Positions 1-5,977 of a stretch of 7,603 nucleotides of DNA are shown in pieces. The translations under genes were made by a program, and so were the position numbers. A model generated the notes under the pieces. The model searched no databases. It was not told the DNA's origin and saw only the letters and a list, made by a program, of their open reading frames with translations. How positions within the stretch are numbered: the stretch's first letter is position 1; each line of letters begins with the position of its first letter. The DNA is from Bacteroidales bacterium (GTDB lineage Bacteria > Bacteroidota > Bacteroidia > Bacteroidales > UBA1556): the NCBI GenBank assembly GCA_023145955.1, contig JAGLDA010000038.1, positions 1-7,603 of the forward strand. Direction: 5' to 3'.

Positions 1-208
1 GACTATCAATTCTTAGTATGCACTGGCGCTTTTGGATTTCAAATATGGTGCATTCGTACCAATTGCCTAGCCCGTCGGTAGCCTGTACAGCATCGCCTAT
101 ATTTAGTCTTAAAACTTTATAAGCATGCTTAGCCTCTTCTTGTGGCAACACTATGTTGCCCGTTGATTTGTTTATTAGTTCAGGGTTATCAATATAAAAA
201 AGATGCAT
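1..208 (-). CDS. rsmE: 16S rRNA (uracil-1498-N3)-methyltransferase RsmE, N-terminal part (partial)
   Basis: RsmE methylates N3 of U1498 in 16S rRNA of the assembled 30S subunit, using S-adenosylmethionine in the cytoplasm. The visible 69 residues start MHLFYIDNPEL and contain LPQEEAKHAYKVLRL followed by IGDAVQATDGLGNWY. This is the typical N-terminal PUA-like RNA-binding segment of the family (LPxEExxHxxKVLRLxxGDxVxxxDGxG). The knotted SPOUT catalytic domain, which should follow, lies beyond the window edge; full-length members have roughly 230-250 residues. The ATG at 206-208 fits the family N-terminus. No Shine-Dalgarno is seen, but a TAAATTTG motif lies just upstream. The gene follows the 267-890 lipoprotein gene by 58 nt on the same strand, so read-through from that operon is possible. 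Identification rests on the motif pattern only, but is strong. Confidence 0.9.
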   Translation of the reverse strand, partial: MHLFYIDNPELINKSTGNIVLPQEEAKHAYKVLRLNIGDAVQATDGLGNWYECTIFEIQKRQCILRIDS

Positions 209-230
209 ATTTATAGTTATTATTTCGAAG

Positions 231-238
231 CAAATTTA
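231..238 (-). promoter_or_regulatory. Candidate -7 promoter element for rsmE
   Basis: TAAATTTG on the minus strand fits the Bacteroidota -7 consensus TAnnTTTG and ends 22 nt before the rsmE ATG, which would give a leader of about 15-20 nt. No TTG is visible at the expected -33 spacing. Such motifs arise often by chance in AT-rich DNA, so only the position supports the call. Confidence 0.35.
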
Positions 239-266
239 AACAGAGTTCTTAATATTTAGAGAATTA

Positions 267-890
267 CTACTCTTTGCCCCAACGCATAAGGTTAAAAACT
301 TTGGTAGCTCCCAATAAGTCTGGTGTATCAACACGAATTATCACACCAATATTTGCAGAATAAAAATAGTAACTAACCAACTTAATATCAAGCAGTGGCA
401 GATAAATAGTGGATCTTGCTTCTATGGCGGGAAAACTACCAGCCAAGCATGTTATTTCTGTGTCGTGTATATATATTACTCTGTAATTTTGACTGATTAT
501 TACTCCAGCAACTTCTATTATTTCGTTCTCAATAGTATCATTGTGGTTTTTGTGATAAAAGAATTTCTCCCCAGTTTCATTTATTAAATATCCTGCAGAA
601 TCGCGTAAGTATTCTTTATAACTTGAATTATAGCTTGATAGATACTCAAAATACGTATTTCCATTAATATCCTTAGTGGTAGATATATAAATGCTATCAA
701 TGTCAAGATAATTATATTTGCCATCTTTATCATATTCACCAACTTCATAAATCCAATAATTTCCAACTTCCATTGGTGAGAAAGATATTTCTCCATTTTC
801 TATCTTATCTATACTTAGGTCTTCTTGTTTTTTGCAAGAAAAACTAATTCCTATAATTAGGATTGTCGTAAAAAGTATAATATTTTTCAT
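267..890 (-). CDS. Putative lipoprotein, last gene of the transporter-peptidase operon
   Basis: This 207-residue protein is not assigned to a named family. Residues 1-18 form a lipoprotein signal peptide (charged MKN, hydrophobic ILFTTILIIGISFS) followed by Cys19. The box SFS-C is loose but usual for Bacteroidota. The mature start CKKQED places acidic residues shortly after the lipidated Cys, resembling the surface-export signals described for Capnocytophaga lipoproteins, so surface exposure is possible. The remainder is rich in Tyr, Ile and Asp. It begins with FSPMEVGNYWIYEV, a 'VGNYWxY' opening common in secreted Bacteroidota proteins, and ends near YSANIGVIIRVD; the whole suggests a mostly beta-structured domain. 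The ATG directly follows the stop codon of the upstream TPR gene (TAAATG), which suggests translational coupling and membership of the same operon. No enzyme motif is visible. Confidence 0.8.
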   Translation of the reverse strand: MKNIILFTTILIIGISFSCKKQEDLSIDKIENGEISFSPMEVGNYWIYEVGEYDKDGKYNYLDIDSIYISTTKDINGNTYFEYLSSYNSSYKEYLRDSAGYLINETGEKFFYHKNHNDTIENEIIEVAGVIISQNYRVIYIHDTEITCLAGSFPAIEARSTIYLPLLDIKLVSYYFYSANIGVIIRVDTPDLLGATKVFNLMRWGKE

Positions 891-1499
891 TTATTTAATT
901 TTATTTAGTCCTTCTGTTGCTGATTTGTTACCGGGGTATAGCAATAGAGCTTTATTAAACAATACTTTAGCTTCTCGGTATTTACCAAGATAATAATTAT
1001 TCCAAGCAGCGCCAATTACCACATCGAAATTAAATGGATATTGATTGAGAATAAGTTTAAAAATAGACTCTGCTTGTGAGTGTTTTTTGGAGCTTAAATA
1101 TATCTGTGCAAGCTTTAAGTTTGCTGTATAATTATTTGGTGCAATATTAAGAATAGCTATATATATATCGCTTACATTTTGCCAGTTTCCCATTGCCGAT
1201 TCAGAATAGGTTTTTCCCAATAATGCCTCGATACTTAATGGCTTTAATTTTGTGCAAATACTATAGTACTCAATGCCTTGTGGATGCTGTTCCGATAGAT
1301 ATGATAGCCAGCCAAGTCGTAAATTTATTGCGTATGAGTCTTTATCGTAAACCTTTATTAACTCAGCTATTGCTTCAGTGTACTTCTCTTGCGATTCCAA
1401 GGAATAACTACTGGAAAACGACTGCTCTAGATTTTGAGAGTATGAGTTTATACCTATTAAAATAAGAAGAGATATGATGCTTAATTTTAAAATTTCCAT
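891..1499 (-). CDS. Secreted tetratricopeptide-repeat (TPR) protein
   Basis: This 202-residue protein has an N-terminal signal peptide (hydrophobic residues 6-18, probable cleavage after SYS before Gln22), so it should be periplasmic. Nearly all the rest is TPR repeats, which form helical hairpins that scaffold protein-protein contacts. The repeats start at about residues 27, 57, 91, 125 and 159. The clearest is about 125-155, with ANLKLAQIYLSSKKHSQAES and the Ala/Leu/Tyr spacing of a TPR. The last repeat includes GKYREAKVLFNKALLLYPG. No catalytic motif is seen. The start overlaps the 3' end of the upstream beta-barrel gene by 13 nt in another frame, and the stop abuts the next ATG, so its translation is probably coupled to both neighbours. 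I infer an adaptor role between the barrel, the lipoprotein and perhaps the membrane-bound M23 protein. The partner is not shown by the sequence. Confidence 0.85.
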   Translation of the reverse strand: MEILKLSIISLLILIGINSYSQNLEQSFSSSYSLESQEKYTEAIAELIKVYDKDSYAINLRLGWLSYLSEQHPQGIEYYSICTKLKPLSIEALLGKTYSESAMGNWQNVSDIYIAILNIAPNNYTANLKLAQIYLSSKKHSQAESIFKLILNQYPFNFDVVIGAAWNNYYLGKYREAKVLFNKALLLYPGNKSATEGLNKIK

Positions 1500-2836
1500 T
1501 GAATTCCTCCTGCTATATTAAATTGTGAATAATTAATTATTGTATTATCGCTATTGTTAGAGTTATTATTATTTCCATTTTTATTCTCAGAAATTGCGTC
1601 CTGATATTTGGGCGTTGTACTAATATAAAGTTGTGGGCCAAAATATAAATTTAGTTTATTATTATGCACATAAATAAACTTACCACCAAGAATTGCTCTT
1701 GTTTTATAAGATATTTCAAAAGAATAGTTGTTATTTATTTGAGTAAAATTTTGTACATTTCCTAGAAAAACATAGCCCTCTAGCCATATTTTAGAAAGAA
1801 TTCTGCCGCCAATTTTTTGATAAATTATTGGCCTAGCTCTATTCTCTCTGTCTTTAAAAACAGATAATTCTGTTATGCTGTATAAATTCATATTTCCCTT
1901 TGGAAACCATGTTAGATGTGTGCCAAATTGTAGATTTTTAGTATCTAAAAAATTTGAATATACTGCATTAGCACCCATAACAATATTTTTATATCTATAA
2001 TTATAATTAAAACCTAGCATTAGGTTAGTGCTATTATAGTTATAGTTGCCCATCTCAAGTGTAGAATCTAGAATGCCATAAGGCTGACCATTTACTTTGT
2101 GAAATCCAAAAGCAAAATCAAGACTAGATTTTGGGGTGAAATGAAATCGAGGTTTTATATTTACCACATGTTGGTATAAATTATAATTTTTAAGATTAAA
2201 GAAGTAAGTGTTTTCTGATGCTGCCACCATTCCTATACTCGAATATGAATAACTATAATCTAGCTCTATTATGCCAGAAGCATTAAAATGGCCACCTAAG
2301 CTAATTGTATTAATTGTTTGCTGGTAATTTGCCTGCATATAGGTTCCGCCTTCATCCATCCGCAACTTCTCTACATCTATAGGTTTAGGAATATTACCAT
2401 TATTATATGTTACGAAAAAACTCCCTCTATGTTTTATATTTAGCACCTGATCTATGGAATCGGTATTTGTAAAAATATCATCCACAAGGCAGTACTGTTT
2501 GGTATAAAGTAAAGCACGATAATATAAATCTATAAATACTAAATCAGACATTGCTGATTCATTTTGCTTAATGGCCTTATCAAAGTAATGAGTAGCGGTA
2601 AAATAGTTAGTGGTATAAAAGTTGGCAACAGCTAATCGATATGATAAGTAGTAATAGTCAATGTCATTTTTTTCGGCAATTTTTCCATAATAAATTACAG
2701 AATCCCATTCAGCATTATTATAGCATTTTAAACTTTTGGCATTTAACTCCTTATAATCTTCCTGACTAAATGCAGGAATAGCTATAGAAGAAGTGAAAAG
2801 TAAAAATAGCAATGATTTTATTAGTTTATTCATCAT
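1487..2836 (-). CDS. TPR-containing outer-membrane beta-barrel protein
   Basis: This 449-residue protein has a signal peptide (residues 1-24, AFS before Gln25). A helical TPR-like region follows at about 28-125, including YRLAVANFYTTNYFTATHYF, a recognisable TPR. From about residue 175 to the end, alternating polar/aromatic strands such as IELDYSYSYSSIGMV and NLMLGFNYNYRYKNIVMGAN indicate a transmembrane beta-barrel. The protein ends GGIQWKF; a C-terminal Phe is the usual barrel-assembly signal. The periplasmic TPR plus barrel layout resembles YaiO-like outer-membrane proteins, but I cannot confirm that family. Just before the last strand, residues 418-431 form an Asn-rich low-complexity stretch, probably a surface loop. 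The start is ATGATG at 2831-2836: the first ATG overlaps the upstream stop codon by one base (TAATG), and the second is equally possible. The 3' end overlaps the next gene by 13 nt. The substrate is unknown. Confidence 0.82.
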   Translation of the reverse strand: MMNKLIKSLLFLLFTSSIAIPAFSQEDYKELNAKSLKCYNNAEWDSVIYYGKIAEKNDIDYYYLSYRLAVANFYTTNYFTATHYFDKAIKQNESAMSDLVFIDLYYRALLYTKQYCLVDDIFTNTDSIDQVLNIKHRGSFFVTYNNGNIPKPIDVEKLRMDEGGTYMQANYQQTINTISLGGHFNASGIIELDYSYSYSSIGMVAASENTYFFNLKNYNLYQHVVNIKPRFHFTPKSSLDFAFGFHKVNGQPYGILDSTLEMGNYNYNSTNLMLGFNYNYRYKNIVMGANAVYSNFLDTKNLQFGTHLTWFPKGNMNLYSITELSVFKDRENRARPIIYQKIGGRILSKIWLEGYVFLGNVQNFTQINNNYSFEISYKTRAILGGKFIYVHNNKLNLYFGPQLYISTTPKYQDAISENKNGNNNNSNNSDNTIINYSQFNIAGGIQWKF

Positions 2837-5028
2837 TATAATTTTCTTGTAAATATATGTGTTTTCCCATTAATATCTATTGTCCATTCAATATGTTTAT
2901 TTGATACAATCCTAAATGTAGCAGGAATATTATTACTATTTTTCCCAAAGATAGTTCTACTGAAGTTTGACTTAACAACAACTTCTGATTCGTTTATATA
3001 TTGCTTGTTATTAACATATTTCATATTATATTTTGGCTTTATAAAAACCACAAAAGGAGCTACAAAATCTTGAAGTATTCTAATAAAACTAATTTCAGAA
3101 ATTGGTAAAGTATCATTAATTTCAAGACCTTTATAATAGCCAAAAATAACCCTAAAACTTGTTAAGTAGAAGAAATATAATGGATCCGATTTAGACCCTT
3201 TATATGATGAAAAGAAAAGCTCATTATCTGTAGTTGTGAAAAACGCATAACTATTGGTAGATGGGCTATGGATATAAGTTTGATTATTGAAATCAACTTC
3301 TACTGTCCATTTTAGTTGTTCTTCTGTAAATTTGGTATTTGAATCCTCAGTACTCTCCCATTGAATCTTTTGTCCAGGAATAAATTTGAAAGCTTTTTTT
3401 AGAGTATCATCCTTTTTAATATTCTCAACCATACTGTCAAGTTTTGGAATGCCTGCACTATTGAAATTAAACTTTTTAGCAGCATTTTCAATATATGGAC
3501 CAAGAGAATACTTCATGGTTTTAGAACCTACAAATGCTGTTTCTTGCATTTGGAAATGTATATGAGGAAATGGTGATCTGCCAGAATTTCCCACGAGTGC
3601 AATAAGCTCTCCTTTGCGAAGCCATTGCCCTTTATGTACTTGAAAACTACCAGGTTTTATATGACTTATTTGACTGAAAATCTGTTCGCCATGTTTTATA
3701 ATAATGCTATTCCCCCAGTTATTAACCACATCTACATCGCCTATCTCATTATCCGCAATACCATCAATAATATCGATTACTTCACCAGCAGCAGGTGCTA
3801 TTATTGGTTTATTATAGCAATAGTAATCTGCTAAATAATCCCCTTTATTCTCAAATTCTTTCTCATCTTCCTTTATAACAAAATCCCATGCATATCGCCA
3901 ATCATCTTTATGAGTAATGCCGCCATTATGCCCCTGGTTTATAGTCCATTGTCCGAAAAAAGGTAGGCCAATAGCTACTGGAGAATTATTGCCAAATCTA
4001 CTATAAAAGTTAATATTTGAGTATAGGTTTTTCTCTGGAGAAAATTGCTGTATGCTTACAAGCTCAGGTTTTCGGAAGTTTCTAACCCTATATTTTAATA
4101 CCAAAAGCAAACTAAGCACTGCAATATTGAAGGCTAACGAGTATGTTGATAATTGGTAAATGCCAAATATTTCGGATGTACCACTTACAATAATTGACAA
4201 AATAGGTATTAGTAAAACAGTAATAAGAAACGAATACCATGATGGAATAATGAAATATCCGCCTATGGCTATGGCTGTAAGAATAAAGTTGAATCCTATA
4301 TACCCATAATTCATATCACCAAGGTTAGCACCAATTATCAGGTAATAATAATATGCAGAATAAAATCCTAGCAGACTTAGTACAAAAGAGATTCGTGAGT
4401 TTATAATTAGAGCTATGGCAATTATTATTCCAGCATAAATATTATATTGAAAAAATATTGCTCCCAAAGAAATTAAATACATTTGTAATGATGCCGGTAG
4501 GTTTATGCTTTTTATACTAAGGTGTGTTTGTAATAAATCATTGCCTCCCAAAAGTACTAAATCATTATATGAATAAACTCCCAGCTCACTTATCTCTAGT
4601 GATGTATAATGCCTTGCCGCCAAACTTACAATCCAAATCCCCAAAAGGAATGGAAGGCTTAAGAAAGGTAAAGTGTATTTTGCAAGAAAAGCCTCAATTA
4701 CCACGGTAATAAATAGAGTTAGAACCGACGAAAAAATTATCAATAATACAAATTCGAAACTAAATTGATAATAAAGCCCCAATCCTAAACCAACCAAAAG
4801 GCTATTGAAGCCGTATAAACCATTAATAATTTTTGCTTTATTCAAACCCAATAAAAAGGCTGATGTGTGACTTGCTAGTATTGCAATTATGCCACTAACA
4901 CCTGCATTGAAATTAAAGAAAGAAACCAGTAATAAGGTAATGCCAAGTAATTTACCATCAGAAAAGAATATCTGAGAATAGCTATTTAGGATACTTCTAA
5001 TTATTAGCTGGGATTTAGTTTTTAGCAT
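2836..5028 (-). CDS. Urea-transporter-family membrane protein fused to an M23 (LytM-type) peptidase domain
   Basis: This is a 730-residue, three-part protein. Residues about 14-312 resemble the urea transporter (UT) family, whose members pass urea through a channel-like pore. Two internal repeats each carry the re-entrant signature: GLYGFNSLLVGLGLG (70-84) and GYIGFNFILTAIAIG (242-256). The first repeat has the 'LP box' LPFLSLPFLLGIW (120-132); the second copy (about 293-301) has lost its prolines. About ten membrane segments are visible. Residues about 350-515 form an M23/LytM domain with Asp382 (AWDF), His456 (QISHIKPG) and HIHF (489-492), the HxH pair. The first zinc His (HxxxD) is not apparent: Arg378 and Tyr379 occupy that site. 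Residues about 520-730 are unrecognised. The ATG is decided by an in-frame TAA four codons upstream. It is the first gene of the operon. No urease genes are nearby, so urea as substrate is uncertain. Confidence 0.88.
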   Translation of the reverse strand: MLKTKSQLIIRSILNSYSQIFFSDGKLLGITLLLVSFFNFNAGVSGIIAILASHTSAFLLGLNKAKIINGLYGFNSLLVGLGLGLYYQFSFEFVLLIIFSSVLTLFITVVIEAFLAKYTLPFLSLPFLLGIWIVSLAARHYTSLEISELGVYSYNDLVLLGGNDLLQTHLSIKSINLPASLQMYLISLGAIFFQYNIYAGIIIAIALIINSRISFVLSLLGFYSAYYYYLIIGANLGDMNYGYIGFNFILTAIAIGGYFIIPSWYSFLITVLLIPILSIIVSGTSEIFGIYQLSTYSLAFNIAVLSLLLVLKYRVRNFRKPELVSIQQFSPEKNLYSNINFYSRFGNNSPVAIGLPFFGQWTINQGHNGGITHKDDWRYAWDFVIKEDEKEFENKGDYLADYYCYNKPIIAPAAGEVIDIIDGIADNEIGDVDVVNNWGNSIIIKHGEQIFSQISHIKPGSFQVHKGQWLRKGELIALVGNSGRSPFPHIHFQMQETAFVGSKTMKYSLGPYIENAAKKFNFNSAGIPKLDSMVENIKKDDTLKKAFKFIPGQKIQWESTEDSNTKFTEEQLKWTVEVDFNNQTYIHSPSTNSYAFFTTTDNELFFSSYKGSKSDPLYFFYLTSFRVIFGYYKGLEINDTLPISEISFIRILQDFVAPFVVFIKPKYNMKYVNNKQYINESEVVVKSNFSRTIFGKNSNNIPATFRIVSNKHIEWTIDINGKTHIFTRKL

Positions 5029-5032
5029 TTTA

Positions 5033-5040
5033 CAAATTTA
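5033..5040 (-). promoter_or_regulatory. Candidate -7 element for the four-gene operon
   Basis: TAAATTTG on the minus strand matches TAnnTTTG and ends only four bases before the ATG of the UT-M23 gene. If used, transcription would begin at or next to the start codon, giving a nearly leaderless mRNA. No -33 TTG is visible at normal spacing, so this is tentative. It is the only TAnnTTTG match I found on this strand within about 170 bases upstream. Confidence 0.3.
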
Positions 5041-5070
5041 TGAAAAAATAGCATTGAGTATTATGTTTTA

Positions 5071-5097
5071 GTAGTAATGGCAAATAAAAATTACTAC
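5071..5097. repeat. Inverted repeat upstream of the UT-M23 operon
   Basis: GTAGTAAT (5071-5078) and ATTACTAC (5090-5097) are perfect 8-bp arms around an 11-base spacer. They lie 43-69 bases upstream of the operon's first ATG, where an operator would be expected. In AT-rich DNA an 8-bp match at this distance can be chance, so function is only suggested by position. Confidence 0.4.
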
Positions 5098-5581
5098 ATT
5101 ATATAAAGACACAACTTATTTGTTTTACTTGTGGTATATGTGTATTAATTGATTGAATGAAATAGAACCAATTTATATAGATAGGTTTGGTTTTAATTTG
5201 GTATTTAGTCCTGAAATAAGAATGATCTTTTTCCTATGTACGTGACATTTTTTTGAAATTCAATAACATATTACAAAACAGGAAGGCAGATACATAAAAG
5301 AAATTTAGTCAGACCCATTGGAATTAATCTATGAAAACACTCCAGAAATGGGTGGGAATGAGCGAAAACGGGGCATGCTAGGGCAGGAGTTTCAAAATTA
5401 TATTATTTTCAATAAAGGCGTTTACGTCTGCAATTAATGACATAGGATTATGTTCGCAAAAAAAATATTTATAGAAAGAAACGTCCAAAATCATAAATGA
5501 ACTAAGGTCATTCATTCACTTACTTTTTTAGAAAATAAATTATTTTGAAATTCGTGGGAGGGAGTTTTTTCGCTCTTGTCC

Positions 5582-5639
5582 ATTTGCTGTTAGCGAGAGC
5601 AGAAGATAAGTTTCTTATCTTTTGTCGAGTGTAGCAAAT
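5582..5639. repeat. Nested long hairpin element (possible structured RNA or palindromic repeat)
   Basis: Outer arms ATTTGCT (5582-5588) and AGCAAAT (5633-5639) are perfect complements. Inside them, GCAGAAGATAAG (5599-5610) pairs with CTTATCTTTTGT (5614-5625) across a TTT loop: ten Watson-Crick pairs plus two G-U pairs. The arms are joined by an asymmetric internal loop containing GTTAGCGAGA on the left and CGAGTG on the right. The result is a 58-nt two-level stem. It is followed by AACGTTAG. There is no T-run directly after it, so it is not a simple terminator. It lies between divergent genes, about 550 bases from the minus-strand start and 340 from the plus-strand start. Confidence 0.55.
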
Positions 5640-5650
5640 TGAACGTTAGT

Positions 5651-5716
5651 ATTTTTTGTTTCGTTTGGAATTTATACTGAGTTTATCGAAGTATCAAGAC
5701 AAAATGAAAATAAAAT
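5651..5716. repeat. Imperfect long hairpin centred on a GAGTTTATCGA core
   Basis: The core GAGTTTATCGA (5679-5689) is flanked by perfect 5-base arms ATACT and AGTAT (5674-5694 in all). Further out, a T-rich stretch with TTTCGTTT (5651-5666) can pair imperfectly with ACAAAATGAAAATAAAA (5699-5715). The core resembles the GAGCTTGTCGA core of small palindromic intergenic repeats seen in many bacterial genomes; this is from memory and was not checked by search. It directly follows the nested hairpin at 5582-5639 and may be part of the same composite element. Confidence 0.45.
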
Positions 5717-5744
5717 AGTTTAAAATCCGGCATTAGAGAGTGTT

Positions 5745-5824
5745 ATGGTAATTAAATATTCAGAATTAAATCAATTATTTTTTTTGTCATGTACTTAGGA
5801 TTTTTTCACTAAAATAATTACCAT
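5745..5824. repeat. 10-bp inverted repeat around 60 bases of AT-rich DNA
   Basis: ATGGTAATTA (5745-5754) and TAATTACCAT (5815-5824) are perfect complements. The right arm ends about 17 bases before a TAAATTTG promoter-like motif for the plus-strand genes, so the arms could be paired operator sites. A chance match of this length over this distance is plausible in AT-rich sequence. Confidence 0.35.
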
Positions 5825-5841
5825 TGCTAAAAAAAATCACT

Positions 5842-5862
5842 TAAATTTGTACTGTATTTTTG
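5842..5862 (+). promoter_or_regulatory. Candidate promoter for the small lipoprotein and trpG/pabA
   Basis: Two motifs fit the Bacteroidota -7 consensus TAnnTTTG: TAAATTTG (5842-5849) and TATTTTTG (5855-5862). A TTG at 5824-5826 lies 15 bases before the first and 28 before the second; neither is the usual spacing of about 19-21. Use of either would give a leader of roughly 110-125 nt containing the alternative hairpins at 5924-5966. Confidence 0.35.
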
Positions 5863-5923
5863 TAATTTATGAATATATGAACTTTAGGGGAAAACAAAAG
5901 TGCATTTTTAGAGATATTTAATA

Positions 5924-5977
5924 AGGTGTTACCTCCTTCTTTCATTATATAGGTAGCGCCGACCTAATAATTTTTTT
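5924..5977 (+). promoter_or_regulatory. Attenuator-like leader with mutually exclusive hairpins
   Basis: Four arms alternate: AGGT (5924-5927), ACCT (5931-5934), AGGT (5951-5954) and ACCT (5962-5965). Arms 1-2 and 3-4 can each form small hairpins; the second is TAGGTAGCGCCGACCTA (5950-5966), followed by ATAA and seven Ts, like a weak terminator. Alternatively GGTGTTACCT (5925-5934) pairs with AGGTAGCGCC (5951-5960) in ten contiguous pairs, two of them G-U, which would disrupt the 3-4 hairpin. The T-run ends at the ATG at 5978. I do not recognise a known riboswitch class. Confidence 0.4.

Larger units (their letters stand above)
5029..5977. other. 949-bp divergent intergenic region without a convincing gene
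   Basis: The region separates the minus-strand operon from the plus-strand lipoprotein/trpG pair. I see no ORF of meaningful length, no tRNA and no rRNA. It contains several inverted repeats (5071-5097, 5582-5639, 5651-5716, 5745-5824, 5924-5966), two promoter-like motifs at 5842-5862, and a less AT-rich patch around 5345-5390 (runs of G, GGGCATGC) that stands out from its surroundings. The size and structure suggest decayed or repeat-derived DNA, or a small non-coding RNA; I cannot choose between them. Confidence 0.7.

Noticed and set aside
209..266. Terminator between the operon and rsmE.
   Set aside because: Only a 4-bp TTCT/AGAA pairing with no stable stem or T-run; read-through seems as likely.
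1193..1465. Plus-strand 90-codon open frame opposite the TPR gene.
   Set aside because: It is antisense to a convincing TPR gene, with no signal, motif or promoter; a shadow frame.
5339..5390. ACTCC / GGAGT complementary arms around the G-rich patch, as possible mobile-element ends.
   Set aside because: Only five pairs, no extension and no flanking target-site duplication.
5532..5546. AAAATAA-A-TTATTTT palindrome.
   Set aside because: Pure A/T and short; expected by chance in this composition.
5582..5650. Integron attC site.
   Set aside because: A GTTAG-like right end is present, but no matching RYYYAAC left core, no integrase gene and no cassette array are visible.
5877..5921. 14-codon ORF (MNFRGKQKCIFRDI) in the leader of the small lipoprotein gene, as a leader peptide.
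   Set aside because: No codon bias towards a regulatory amino acid, no Trp codons and no start signal; short frames are frequent here.
5931..5939. ACCTCCTTC resembles the 3' end of 16S rRNA; its complement would be a strong Shine-Dalgarno on the minus strand.
   Set aside because: The nearest minus-strand ATG (5903-5905) is about 25 bases away and opens only a 12-codon frame, and Bacteroidota rarely use Shine-Dalgarno sequences.
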